This document shows, piece after piece, positions 45,207 to 56,940 of a stretch of DNA of 64,000 nucleotides (positions within the stretch are counted from its first letter, which is position 1; the number at the start of each line of letters is the position of its first letter). The notes below the pieces were generated by a model. That model saw only the letters and a list, made by a program, of their open reading frames with translations, was not told the origin of the DNA and made no database searches. The stretch spans positions 59,831,704-59,895,703 of the forward strand of contig CM045990.1 in assembly GCA_025175895.1 (NCBI GenBank), given 5' to 3'. The position numbers and the translations under genes are program-made. This DNA comes from Wurfbainia villosa. Lineage: Eukaryota; Streptophyta; Magnoliopsida; Zingiberales; Zingiberaceae.

Positions 45207-45900
45207 ATCAACTCCTTTTTGATCTTTGACAAACTGATTCAAAGTTAAGAAAAAATAAGCATGAAATGAATATGAATTAATTTCTTTATCCTCCCCCTCA
45301 AGGTTACCTCCCCCTTAACTCTAGGTGAGTTTTGAAAAAGAAACTTTTAACTTAATGTTCTAACTCAAAAAATGTGTTAACTCAAAAAGGCTCAAGTTTT
45401 GAAAAAAAAACTTTTTCTCCCCCTTAATCTTTAACCTCTTCTCCCCCTTTTTCCATATATTAAAAAAAAAGAGGGGTTTATTCATAAGATTAATGTGAGA
45501 AATGCTTATAAAGAGAAAGGAAACCTTATATGTGTTTGTAAGTCCAAGCATGCCCCTTTTTATTTTGAAAAATAATAGTTTCAACATAATTCATCTAATA
45601 AGTATGTTCAACTCTTTTTGACTCAATTGATATAATATGATCAATAAGTCTTGATTAGAGTTGGTTATTTTAAAAAATTATACTCCATGATTCATGTCAA
45701 TGCACTTGATCTACATCTGGAATCAGTAGTAAGATCCTAACATCTCACACCCATCTACATGGCTCAGTACACAAACACATTGAACTTATGTGTTGTGAGA
45801 TGTGTTGGCTCCTTAAATCTATTGGTGCATGCTTTCTAAGGTAAGCCCTAATCTAGTTCCATGAAAGAAAGAAAGATTGATTATAAGTAAAAATTAGATC
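45207..45900 (-). other. 3' noncoding region of element G
   Basis: No gene. On the minus strand it holds the SIRE nested hairpin: outer arms 45740-45748 and 45795-45803, inner arms 45774-45780 and 45788-45794, with a loop different from that in A and B. GGGGGAG tracts lie near 45293, 45310, 45418 and 45441. Confidence 0.78.
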
Positions 45901-48900
45901 CTACTGTACTACGCACATTCCTAATCTCTGTCTAAGTAGACTGAACTCTGCTTCAGGTAAGGGTTTTGTAAAAATGTCCGCTAGGTTCGATTTCGACACA
46001 ACATACTCAAGCTTTATATTTCCATTAGCTACATGTTCTCGTATAAAGTGATGTTTTACTTCTATGTGTTTAGTTCTAGAATGGCATATCGGGTTTTTAG
46101 TTAGGTTAATTGAGCTAATGTTATCAATTAAAATTTTAGTATTACTAAAGTTTAATTGAAAGTATTTGAGAGTGTGATTCATCCAAAAAAGTTGAGCTAC
46201 ACACTTACCCATGGCTATGTATTCAACTTCGGTAGTCGACAAGGCAACACAATGTTGCTTTCTACAACACCAGCTGACTAGATTCGATCCTAGGAGTTGG
46301 CAACATCCACTTGTGCTCTTCCTATCGAGTTTACTATCAGCATAATCTGAGTCGGAGTAGCTGATTAGTTCAAACTCGCTTGACCTAGGATACCAAATTC
46401 CTACATTTTGTGTTCCTTTTACGTATCTAAAAATCCATTTAACTAACATTAGGTGTGATTCTTTAGCACAAGACTAAAATCTTGCACACATACTTACTGC
46501 AAAGAGTATATCATGTCGACTCGCAGTTAAGTATAGAAGGTTGCCTATTGCACTCCTATAGTATTTTAAATCTATAGCTTTTCCCTCTAAGTCTTCTCCT
46601 ATGTTTATGTTGGTAGCCATAGGTGTACTAATTTCCATAGCATTTTGCATTCCAAATATACTAATTAATTCCTTAGCATATTTACACTGATGCAAATAAA
46701 TTCCATCTCTAGTTTGTTTTATTTGTAAGCCTAAGAAGAAGGTAAGTTCACCTACTAAGCTCATTTCAAATTCAATTTCCATTAGTGAAATGAACTCATT
46801 TAAAAGCGTTGTATTGGTTGTTCCAAAGATTATATCATCTACGTAAACTTGTGCTATAAAAATTCTTTTTCCTATGGTTCTTACAAATAGGGTTGGGTCA
46901 ACTAAACCTTGATTGAATCCCTTAGACTTAAGATATATTGATAGCTTTTCATACTAAGCTCTAGGAACTTGCTTTAATCCATATAAGACTTTTCTAAGTT
47001 TGAGTACATGGTTAAGTTTGTCTAAGCTTTCAAATCCTAGTGGTTGGCTAACATAAACTTCTTCCTTGATAAATCCATTTAGAAACGCTGACTTGACATT
47101 CATTTGAAACAACTTAAAACCTCGATGTGCAGCATAAGCTAAAAGCATTCTAATATATTCGAGTCTAGCTACGGGTGCATATGTTTCATCATAATCTAAT
47201 CCCTCTACTTGACTAAACCCCTTAGCTACTAACCTAGATTTATTCCTTATAACTTCTCATTTGTCATGAAGTTTATTTCGAAATACTCAACTTGTTCCAA
47301 TGATCATTTTTTCTTTAGGTGGGGGTAATAATTCCCAAACTAACTTCTAGTAAATTGAACTAACTCTTCTTGCATTGCAATAATCCAATCCTGGTCAAGA
47401 AGAGCTTATTCAATTATTTTGGGTTCGATTTTAGATATGAGTGAGATTTGACTTAGGTTCCTATAGGATGCTCTAGTTCGAACCCCTAAATTCGGATCAC
47501 CTACCACTTGGTCAATTGGATCGTTTGCTTGTAATGTAGATTTATTTGTGTTAATATCTAGACTAGATTTTTTTTGTGAGTTAGGTTCAGGTCTAACATC
47601 ATTTTCAATTTTTTCATTGTTTAATTTTACTTTAGATTTTTTAGTCTTGTTTTCTTCATCAAACACTATATTAATTGTTTCTTTTATTTTTAGGGTTTCA
47701 TTGTTATATACCCTATAGGCTTTACTAGTGGTAGAATATCCTAGAAATGTTTCGGTAACTATTTTAGACGTAAATTTTCCTAAGTAATATTTAGTGTTTA
47801 GTATATGTATCCTACATCCAAATACCCTAAAGTACTTAATGTTAGGAAAATTTTCGTAATAAATTTCATATGATATTTTTTTGGTGTCGTTTAACTAATA
47901 AAATCCTATTTTGGACATAGCAGGCAGTATTGACCGCTTCTGCCCAAAACCTATTAGGTAGATTATATTCGTTTAGCATGGTTCTAGTGGCTTCTTGTAG
48001 GGTTCTATTTTTGCATTCAACCAACCCGTTTTGTTGAGGGGTCATAGGGCAGGAGAACTCATGGTGGCATCCATTTTGACTACAAAAATGGGTGAACTTA
48101 TGGCTTTTGAATTCACCACCATGATCACTTCTAATTCTCTTAATCTTTAGGTTCTTTTAATTTTCTATTAGTTTACATAGATTAGTGAGTTGGTCAAAGG
48201 TTTCACTCTTATTTTTTAAAAACTTAACCCATTTGAACCAAGAGTAGTCATCAATTATTACTAGGCAATACTGACTTCCATTTAGTGACTTGGCTCCATG
48301 AGAGTCAAAAATGTCCAAGTGAAGGAGCTCAAGCACACTTTTAGTTCTCTCTCGATTAGTTAGTTTATGTGAAGTCCTAGTTTGTTTTCCTTGTTGATAA
48401 GCATTACATTTTTTTATTTTCTAGGTTACCTAGGTTGGGTAGACCTCTAACTAAACCATTTTACCTTATTTTATGTATGAGTCTTGGATGGGAGTGGCCG
48501 AGTCGTCTGTGCCACAACCATGATTCCTCTTGTTGTGTCATTAGACACTTGGTTGAGGAGTTAGGTAGATCGATTGTATAAATGTTATTATTCCTAGTTC
48601 CCTTAAGTATAGTTTTTGAACAATCACTATTTTTAATCAAGCATTCATTTGGTAAGAAAATAATCTTATAATTATTATCACACAATTGACTAACACATAG
48701 AAGATTAAATTCGAAGTTTTCAACTAAAAGTACTTGACATATTATAAAGTTCGAGTTTAGCTCAATATCACTTGACCTGATGTTTTTGAGCTTCTCGTTG
48801 TTTCCGAAGGCTATCAATCCTTGGTTTTTGAATATGAGCTTCATAAACTTTAGTCGGTCTCTAGTCATATGCCGGGAGCACCCACTATCCAACATCCATT

Positions 48901-48960
48901 GATCCTACACATATAGTAGTTGGATCGGATATTAGAATTTTTAATTTGTTTAAAAATTTT
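45901..48960 (-). pseudogene. pol: SIRE pol of element G: protease to RNase H, broken
   Basis: In order on the minus strand: protease with intact WMLDSGCSRHMT (near 48890) and the WLWHRRLGHSHPRLI zinc region in one open frame 48895-48461; integrase pieces with many frame breaks (48460-47700); FLGYSTTS tail and the linker PIDQVVGDPNLGVRTRASY; reverse transcriptase in fragments with YVDD at about 46832-46843; RNase H open from 46449 to the stop at 45901 with the ADIFTKPLPEAEF tail. It encodes no complete enzyme but gives the full SIRE domain order. The single-copy linker contrasts with the duplicated one in A. Confidence 0.85.
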
Positions 48961-49989
48961 AAACCTAGGAATCATCTCACCCTTTTTACATGATCAAACA
49001 TGTTCACCTTATATGTTTTTGTGAGATGACTTCAATTTTACTTGGTTAAATTTAGTGATTTGAGGACTAATAAACCTTGGGTTAGATTCGGAATTAACCT
49101 TTAGTTAGTTAAGTGAACTTTTCAAAAGATGGCTTCTAGGTTATGGCGAGGCACAAAGGCCTTCTTTGATCGGAACAACGACCACTTCCTTAGACAAACC
49201 CAATCTTAAGAAATTGCTCACTTAATTCACTTAGGATTATGTCTTGCTCTAACTAGTTTAGGATGTGGTGAGGTAGCTTCAGCTAGTTCCACTTAGCCGA
49301 GTGCACCAAGCTAGATATGCCTTATCTAGCTCGGATGCACAAGACCTTGTTTCCCTAATGTAATATCATCTCATCGCGTCCTGATACTATGTTGTTAAGG
49401 TTGATTAATCATTGGTCCTATCTAGCCGTTCTAAAACTTAAAACAAAAAGAAAACTAAGCATGCAAAGTTACACTAATCAAGAGATTGAGCATACAAGTT
49501 TAGTATTGGCTCCCCCTAGATAATTGAACCGATGCGGTCTATCCACATAGTGGATTTGATCCTTGGAAACCTAATGCTTAGTAACACCTATTTGTGAAAT
49601 CAAAAAGGTCTTAAAGACCCATGCTTGGACTTTTCAATTATTACGATTAACAATTGACATGTAGGACTTGTTTGTTATTATAGTTCTAAATCTGAGTCTG
49701 ACCTTGTTGTACACGACTCTTTGTGATCCAAGAAGTAGGTCAAGACCCTTGGACCCCAAAGTGAACCTTTCCAATGACTTTCTAAGATCTTGAACTTGTC
49801 CTTTCAAGAGAGAATTCTCTTACTCAAGTTTTTCAACTTGAGTTGAGTTTCCCTCTTGAACTTGACTAGTCGAAGAGGTTAGGGTAGCCTCATGCTTAAG
49901 GAGTTTAACTTCCTTATGCAAGGACTCGACCTTAGACTCGGACTTAGCTAACTTCTTTTTTAAGTACTTAATTGCATTATACAAAGTAT
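48961..49989 (-). other. Degenerate gag-pol linker of element G
   Basis: By position this is the Gag C-terminal part and the stretch before protease. I find no convincing reading frame longer than a few dozen codons. No inserted repeat is evident. Confidence 0.55.
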
Positions 49990-51133
49990 TGATTAAAGAT
50001 CAACTTACCTTGATAGAATCTTTTGAATTGGATGCGGATCCGTGGCTTGTCTTGAATTGAAGCTCGGTGTCGGATCTGAAGTCGGACTCGGTCTCGGACT
50101 CGTAGTTTGCCTCGGGTTCAGTTTCGAACTCGGACTTAGTAGGTCTCACTATGAATTCTAAATTATTGAGTTCTTCTTCTTCCTCCGAGGACTCTTCCCA
50201 AGTCGCGTCGAGAGCTTTCTTGTTTTGTGGTTGCTTGTTTTTTAGCCTCGGACACTCGGATTTGATGTGACCTCTCTTGTTTCATTCGTAGCACTTGTAA
50301 TTTGGATTTTGATCGGGTCTCTTCTCCTTAGTTTTCTTGATGGGTCACCTTCTACTCTTGATCATCTTCCAAACTAGATTGACTAGCTCAACCTCCATTT
50401 CATCGTCTACCTCCGATTGGTACTCTTCTTATTCGGGAGGCGGCTTGCTCTTTCTCTTTTTTCTTTGTCCTGCAACAAAAGCAACACTTTTCTCAACTAG
50501 GGCCAAGTTAGACTATTCATGCAATTTGAATTCCAAAAATAACTCATCTAATCTAATTTTTGAAAGATCTCTAGATACTTTGTAGGCATCAACTATAGAT
50601 GCCCACAAAGTAGTCCTAGGGAAAGAATTTAATGCGTACCTTATAACATCTTGATTTTCCACCTTTTGTCCAATGGAGTGAAGACCATTCATTATATCTT
50701 GAATTTGCATGTGGAGTTGCGTTGTCGTCTCATTGTTCTGTATTTTTAGATCAAACAATTTATTAAAAAGTAGGTCTCGTTTACATACCTTCGTGTTGGT
50801 CGTCCCTCCTTGTAACTCAATGAGTTTGTTCTAGAGGTCCTTGATGCTGATGAAAGGGTCGACACAGTTGAGTTCTTCCTTGGAGAGACTGCACTTTAGG
50901 ATTTGAGTGGCTTTCGCATCAACCTCTACTTGTCGCTGCATTGCGTTTGTCCACTTGTCGCAATCCACGAACTCTCCATCTTCATTTGTTGGTAAGGTAA
51001 AGCCCATCTGGATGATGATCCACATCTCGACTTGGGCATTAAGATAGCATTCCTTCCGACCCTTCCAATAATGGAAGTCATCTCCATTAAAGAACAGAGG
51101 TCGGACGGTGCTATACCCCTCAAGATAGGCCAT
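49990..51133 (-). pseudogene. gag: SIRE Gag of element G, several stops
   Basis: ATG at 51133 (MAYLEGYSTVRPLFFNGDDF). The N-terminal part is open to a stop at 50831, then resumes in homologous sequence 50758-50513 (NETTTQLHMQIQDIMNGLHS). The zinc knuckle near 50280 has its second Cys codon turned into a stop (CYE*NKRGHIKSEC). An acidic Glu/Ser-rich stretch follows (ATWEESSEEEEELNN). It is related to, but clearly different from, the Gag of C and D. Confidence 0.82.
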
Positions 51134-51291
51134 CAAAAAGAATCTTGCACAGATTTTTAATCCCACTATGATAAGCCACTAGGCTTAGGTTCAGGACCCA
51201 AGTAGTTTATACATGTGACAATGGTTGTATTTTCAAACATATATTTAGTTCGCCAATACGTAACTGAACGAAGTCGAATATGAGCGCCCTT

Positions 51292-51303
51292 GCTCTGATA
51301 CCA
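51292..51303 (-). other. Met tRNA primer-binding site of element G
   Basis: Minus strand TGGTATCAGAGC, an exact match to the initiator-Met site, two bases inside the right LTR. Confidence 0.9.
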
Positions 51304-51305
51304 AT

Positions 51306-52372
51306 TATTGGATCGAGGAAAATGCTAGAGTGGGGGGGGTGAATAGAGTTCGAAAAACTCTTTTCGTTTAGTCATTAAAACAAAAGTATGCAGCAGAAAT
51401 ACACATAAAAACAAAAGGAACAATCTTTCTTTTTACTTGGTTCACAATGAAACAATTGCTAGTCCAAGGCCCCGCGATCCTAGACCACTTTCGATGAGGC
51501 AATCCACTAGAAAGATCTCTTCCTCATTGGAGGTAAGAGACAAAGGTTACAAGAAATATAGAGGAAGAGTCAACAAGCCTACCTCTCCTCTTAGTAATGA
51601 AAAAAAATACAAGTAAAAGACAACAATTAAAAAATGCTAACGACTAAGGATTCGAGGTTGGGTGTGATGTCGGCATTACGATAGCGTAGCATTATCGAAG
51701 AAGGCTTGGATTTGTCGGAGCATTTTGGGAGCAATTTTTGATTATGAAAAGAGGTGAAACCCTTCTTCTTTTATAGCCCTTTGAGCCTTAGTTCGTTGAG
51801 ATCCAAATCTGGGTCAAAGTTCCACCTCACTCTACTTTGAGTGGATCTTATCTTGACTCATTTCGAAGTGATCAGATTGACCAGTAGTCGACTGATGCCC
51901 AACAGTAGTCGACTGATGGTAGGTTCAGTCAATTGTCAGCTTGATCATTCACCTGCAACACAAAGTTAGCACAGAATACTTCATTGATGGTAAATTTGAC
52001 GATCCCTTACCATCCAACCTCGACCTAGACCTTCCTCCGAAAGTCATAGTCAGTTTGCCGCCTACGGTTGTCCCCGTACGGAGGACATGACCTTACCATC
52101 ACTCTGCACCAGGTTCTTACCTTTGGTCCTCCTGACCTGTCGCTTAGCTTCCGACTACCATCGAGGTTCCTCGACTCCCCGAGGTTCTCTTGGTGTCACT
52201 CAACCATCGAGGTTTCTTGTCTCGAGATTCTCCTGATGTTGTTGACCTTAGCAGAGCTTAATACACTACCTGTACACTCAACACAACATGTGAGATAACA
52301 ATAATGACTTAACTTTAAACCTTTTCCATTATCAAAACCTAGGTTCGATTATTTGGTGATCCTGTACCAACA
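51306..52372 (-). repeat. 5' LTR of element G (right copy)
   Basis: 1067 bp; the terminal base pair nearest the primer site has changed (TATTGG for TGTTGG). Minus-strand TATA box at 51768-51775. AGTCGACT at 51886 and 51906, 20 bp apart. Confidence 0.87.
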
Positions 52373-52694
52373 CTAGTTACCATAACTAGCATCCACATGT
52401 TCACTCTCAGCATACCTATACTTTCATTCAGTGAGTACCAAATGCTTGGATAAACCAAGAAGCATAACATGTACTAGTCTTATAGAATTGATGATGTCCA
52501 ATCTCATCAATTCATTGACTAGGTATAGTTTCAATACTTGCATATTTCCATATGATGAGATACCCACCAACTGTGATCCAATCACAATTTCTCTCATACT
52601 ATGCATCGTATTGTAGACTTTAATACATGAGTTTAAGGTTTAATCAAATACATAGATAATGTATACTCAAATAGTGAATTGTATTAATAACTTC
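52373..52694 (-). repeat. Antisense LTR remnant F, third piece
   Basis: Begins with CTAGT, the right target copy of G, then the antisense TACCATAACTAGCATCCA block and on to GTATACTCAAATAGTGAAT near 52660. It ends at element H. The last five bases, ACTTC, are the predicted left target copy of H. Confidence 0.8.
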
Positions 52695-52740
52695 TGATGG
52701 GGTCGAGGTTTTTCTGGTCAGATTAAGTTTTTCTCGGGCA

Positions 52741-53510
52741 GAGCAGTAAGAGTACTTCCCAAGTAGTCTATATGCTTCTCGAGTAGTGTATGTGATTACT
52801 GAAGCAGCAGAGGTGTTCAGAAGTAAAGTAATTTGTGTGTTGGCAGAGTAGTAAGAGTACTTCCCGAGCAGTATATATGCTTCCCAAGTAGTGTATGTGA
52901 TTTTTGAGCCCAATAGGGGTGAGTAGTGCAGTGATACTCAGAAGTGAAGTTGGCAGAGCAGTAAGAGTACTTCCCAAGTAGTTTATGTTTTTCACGAGCA
53001 GTATATGTGGTTTCCAGGCCCAGTAGGGGTAAGTAGTGTGGTAATATTCAGAAGTCAAGTATAGGTATTGACAGAGCAGTGTATGCTTTTCCCGAGCAGT
53101 TTATGTTTTTCCCGAGCAGTTTATGTTTTTTTCGAAAAGTGTATGTGGTTTCCTAGCCCAGTAGGGGTAAGTAGTGCAGTAATATTCAGAAGTCAAGTAT
53201 AGGTATTGACAGAGCAGTGTATGTTTTTTCTGAACACTGTATGTGGTTTCCGAGCCTAGTAGGGGTAAGTAGTGCAGTGATATTAAGAAGTCAAGTATAG
53301 GTATTGACAGAGTAGTGCATATTTTTCCCGAGCTAATTATATGTTTCCCAAGCAATATATATAATTCTCGGGCTTAGTAGATGAGTAGTACAGTATTACT
53401 CAGGTATAGTATTGACAAAGTAGTATATGCTTTTCCTGAGCAGTCTATGTGTTTCTCGAGTAGTATGTTTATTTCCCGAGCTATATGAGCGTTGCAACGA
53501 TTGTTTATGT
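52741..53510 (+). repeat. Seven degenerate tandem repeats (about 98-138 bp) in the U3 of H
   Basis: Units start at 52741, 52846, 52956, 53074, 53212, 53310 and 53418, each with GAGCAGT(A/G) at the head and GTAGGGGTAAGTAGTGCAGT later on. Within units a shorter CCCGAGCAGTxTATG block is itself repeated; unit 4 carries an extra copy, which explains its length. Confidence 0.82.
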
Positions 53511-53762
53511 ACATGGTGAAATAAGGAGGAATGAGTATGCTGAAGTATTGGGAATAGCAGGAAGAGTTTAAGGAAGATAAATGTGATTAATATAAGATAT
53601 TTTATTATTTCTTTATTTAATTAATACTTGATAGGGAAATATAGAGTATATAAGAGATTCAAAGGAGATATTTTGAAAAGGAGCGGGAAAAGTGATTACA
53701 TCTGATAGCTATGCAAGGTTATTAAAGTAAATTCAAATTCAAGGAGAAGGCGAGACATCATC

Positions 53763-53770
53763 TATAAAAG
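53763..53770 (+). promoter_or_regulatory. TATA box of LTR H
   Basis: TATAAAAG about 250 bp after the tandem repeats and 340 bp before the LTR end. Confidence 0.7.
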
Positions 53771-54104
53771 GGGCCAAAGCAGAAGGAAGAGAGGATGGTT
53801 GTTTCTTCGCTACTCGGTACCTCAAAGATCTTCTTCTCACTTCTTCTTCTTCATTCCTTCTACATTGTTATTTTTTCCATGTTGTTACTGACTTGAGCAT
53901 CGGAGTGGCCACACCGGGAAGCCGGCCTATCTCTAACACTCTTTCTCATAAAGTGACAGATGTAACTCTACTCCAAGGATCCAAGGTTACTTAAGAAGAA
54001 GATATTTCTTTATCTCATCCTTAATCCTCTTTGGTGACATATCTAACAATCCACAAGAAGGGGGAGGGAGATCTTGGCAGGTCGAAGAAGTGAATACCAT
54101 CAAA

Positions 54105-54122
54105 TTGGCACCGACTATGGGA
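54105..54122 (+). other. Primer-binding site of element H
   Basis: TGGCACCGACTATGGGAA resembles the TGGCGCCG-type site typical of Tat elements, with a CG to CA change at the fifth base. Confidence 0.7.
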
Positions 54123-54141
54123 ATCTGGACAAAAAGTCGTG

Positions 54142-55497
54142 ATGGTGAACACTAGAAGAACATTGAAGGAGCCGATGGAGGAGGAGAAATATGTCTCCAG
54201 TACTTCTAAAGGGGGCACCAGCAAAAGGCATCGCGAGCCCTTATATAGAGAAGATCTTATGCAAGTGGTGGTCGCAGTGATGGATTAGATGTCATAGAAG
54301 GCCACCCCGAAGAAGGTGAAGAAGGATGACACATCCAATGATAGCTTTGAAGAAGAGGTAGTTAGAGTATCCTGCCTGAAGAACAATTCCTCTCGCGTCA
54401 ACAAGCAAGCAAAGGGGAAGAAAAAGAAGTGCATGGCTCCTCTTGAGAGTGCCTAACCAGAGGGGGATGCTCCCCTTGTGAGTACCATTTTAAAAGTAGA
54501 GGAGTCAAATCCCTTTACAAAAGATATTCTGAACGAAGAGTTGCCTCAACACTTCCGAATGCCTCAAATTCCTGAATATACTAGTTTCTCTGATCCTAAG
54601 GATCATCTGAGTAGATTTGAAAATTCTTCTTTATTGTACCGTTATATTGATGGGGTTAAATGTCGAGTGTTTCTTACCACATTAGTAGGACCAGCTCAAC
54701 AATCGTTTAACCATTTGAAGTAACAAAGTATTGCTTTATATAAAGATTTCTCAACACTATTTTTAAGGCATTTTTCTAGCTTTAAAAAGTATTTGCCTCA
54801 ACCATTGAGTCCCTTTGATCTTAAGCAGAGAGAGAAAGAAAGTTTGCAGCAATATGTACAGAGGTTTACAAATTCGACGTGAGAGATTCTTGCTATGGAT
54901 TCGGGCATGATGGTAGGAGCCTTTACTCAGGGGCTCAGGGAAGGGGATTTCTTTAAATCTTTAGCTAAAAGGCCTCCTGCAAATTTTGATGATTTATTAT
55001 CCCGAGCAAAGAAGTTTATTAATCTCGAGGATGCTCAGAAGTCTCGATAAACTTCTCAGGATTATAGAATGGTAGAAATTATGAAAAGATGGCTTCTAAG
55101 GAGGGCTATGCATATCTGTGAGCAACAACAGTTATTGAGAAGGCATTTTGGAGTTGCCAGAGGTCCTAGAAGATTGTCATCTGCTACTTTTTGTTCTTAT
55201 CATCAAGATTATGGGCATAACACTCAGGACTATTAGCAATTAGATGCCAAGCTATAGAGGGTTATGGGATCTAACCTCCGAGTTAGAAATATGATAATGA
55301 ATCCAACTCCTTATCAGCCAAGAACTTGGGTTAGAAATTATGGCAGAGGAAATCAGTTAAGGCCTCCTGTTAATCGACCTATACAACCTATGCAGGCAAG
55401 AGAAGTAATTCCTGACAGAATAATGCCCGCAAACCAACCTCCTATGGAGATTCCAATAGGGCTCGGAAGAGACACAGAAGAGAAGAAAGTGTAGCTA
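54142..55497 (+). pseudogene. gag: Gypsy Gag of element H, frame kept but many stops
   Basis: ATG at 54142 (MVNTRRTLKE). The frame holds phase for more than 1,100 bases despite at least eight stops, among them TAG at 54286 and 54295. The conserved capsid part is recognisable: FRMPQIPEYTSFSDPKDHL, then RYIDGVKCRVFLTTL, LSPFDLKQREKESLQQYVQR and MMVGAFTQGLREGDFFKSL. A CX-type knuckle remnant (FCSYHQDYGHNTQDY) lies near 55190. The frame ends at TAG 55492-55494 after a shift. Most stops need a single C-to-T or G-to-A change. Confidence 0.82.
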
Positions 55498-56940
55498 TTG
55501 CAGCTCTTCCTATAGTAAGAGGACCTATGTTGGGTTTTGATTCTAGTGACTTGGAGGGAGTAATGACCCCTCATACTGATGCCTTAGTCATTCGGGCCCT
55601 TATTGCTAATTTTGATGTAGGCAGAGTTTTTGTAGACAGGCAACTCGGTGGATATTCTCTATTGGTCAGCTTTAGAGCAGATGGGAGTTAATATTACTGA
55701 TTTATAGATGGTCGGCACCTCTTTATTTGGGTTTTCTGATCATGAGGTGCATCCAAAGGGTCAAATCAAATTACCTATGTCTTTAGTGGAGGAGCCGAGG
55801 AGAAAAACAACACTTATTAATTTCACAGTGGTTGACATGCCTTCTTCTTATAATGCTATCCTGGGCAGACCTGTGCTGAGCAGTTTGTAGGCTATGGCTT
55901 CTCCTTATCATCAGAAAATTAAGTTCCCTGTTGGAAATGAAGTAGTAGAAGTTAGGGGTGATCAACGGCTCTCTCGAAGGTGTTATGTGGATTTCATCCG
56001 AACGGGTGAGAAGGGGAAAGCTATTAATAAATCTTTTCATAAGTCTAATTGGTATGGAGATACAATATGTGTTATTCATAAGGGGGGTGTTAAAGAAATA
56101 GGAGAATATGATAAAGAATCCATTGTATTAGATGATAAATGTACTGATCATGTTACTTTTATAGCTCAGGATCTTCCTCTGTAGCTTAAAGCTGATTTGA
56201 AACAATGCCTTATTAAAAATGTTGATATTTTTGCATGGTCACCCCTGGACTTATTAGGAATTGATCCTACTGTTATGGAGCATAAACTATATATTTTGCC
56301 TACTGTATCTCCTATAAAATAGAAACACCGACACTTTAGAGCTGGGAAGAATGCTATTATTAAGGAAGAAGTATGTAAGATGTTGAAAGCAAGACATATC
56401 AAAGAAATATAGTATCCGACCTAGCTATCTAATGTAGTATTGGTACCTAAGCCCTTGGGAAAATAGAGGATGTGTGTGGATTTCAGATATCTTAATAAAG
56501 CTTGTCCCAAAGATTGTTATCCTCTTCCTCGCATTGATCAGTTAGTAGATTTCACTGCAGGGCATCAATTTATCTTAATGATGGATGCTTATCAGGGGTA
56601 CTATCAGATACCAATAGCTTTGGAGTATCAGAATAAAGTTAGTTTTATTACTACATAAGGGACTTTCTGTTATGTGGTTATACCCTTTGGGTTAAAAAAT
56701 ACCGAGGCTACTTATCAGAGATTAATGGATAAAATTTTTTTGAAGCAGTTTGGGAGGAATGTAGAAGTATATGTGGATGATATCTTAGTTAAAACATTGT
56801 ATCCCGAGCAGTTGTTATCTGATTTAGAGGAAACTTTTGGCACTTTGCACAAATATAAAATGAAGTTAAATCCAGGAAAATGTGTATTTGGGGTAACCCA
56901 GGGTCGTTTATTGGGATATGTTGTTACTGAGTAGGGTATA
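55498..56940 (+). pseudogene. pol: Protease and reverse transcriptase of element H
   Basis: Protease: the ANFDVGRVFVD stretch runs into the active site, where a two-base loss at about 55638 breaks the Asp-Ser/Thr-Gly triplet; the other frame then reads VDILYWSALEQMGVNITDL. Conserved ILGRPVL follows near 55860. Reverse transcriptase: MCVDFRYLNKACPKDCYPLP, then DAYQGYYQIPI, VIPFGLKNTEATYQRLMDK and YVDD at 56770-56781. Stops at TAG 56466-56468, TAA 56656-56658 and TAG 56935-56937 interrupt a frame that keeps phase. No functional enzyme. Confidence 0.85.

Larger units (their letters stand above)
44107..52372 (-). mobile_element. SIRE/Sirevirus Copia retrotransposon G, full structure, decayed
   Basis: LTRs 44107-45206 and 51306-52372, Met primer site at 51292-51303 (minus), gag, pol, 3' noncoding region and polypurine tract. 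Flanks are GTAGT (44102-44106) and CTAGT (52373-52377), four of five bases equal, and sequence F joins seamlessly across it. Both LTRs have TATA boxes. Coding parts carry many stops and frameshifts. Confidence 0.88.
52695..54102 (+). repeat. 5' LTR of Gypsy element H
   Basis: Starts TGATGG and ends CCATCA, a perfect 6-bp terminal inverted repeat, 1408 bp. The primer site follows after two bases. TATA box at 53763-53770. Confidence 0.82.

Noticed and set aside
52695..53500. Satellite DNA array
   Set aside because: The repeats are few, degenerate and enclosed by LTR termini TGATGG and CCATCA with a TATA box and primer site after them, so they belong to the LTR of H.
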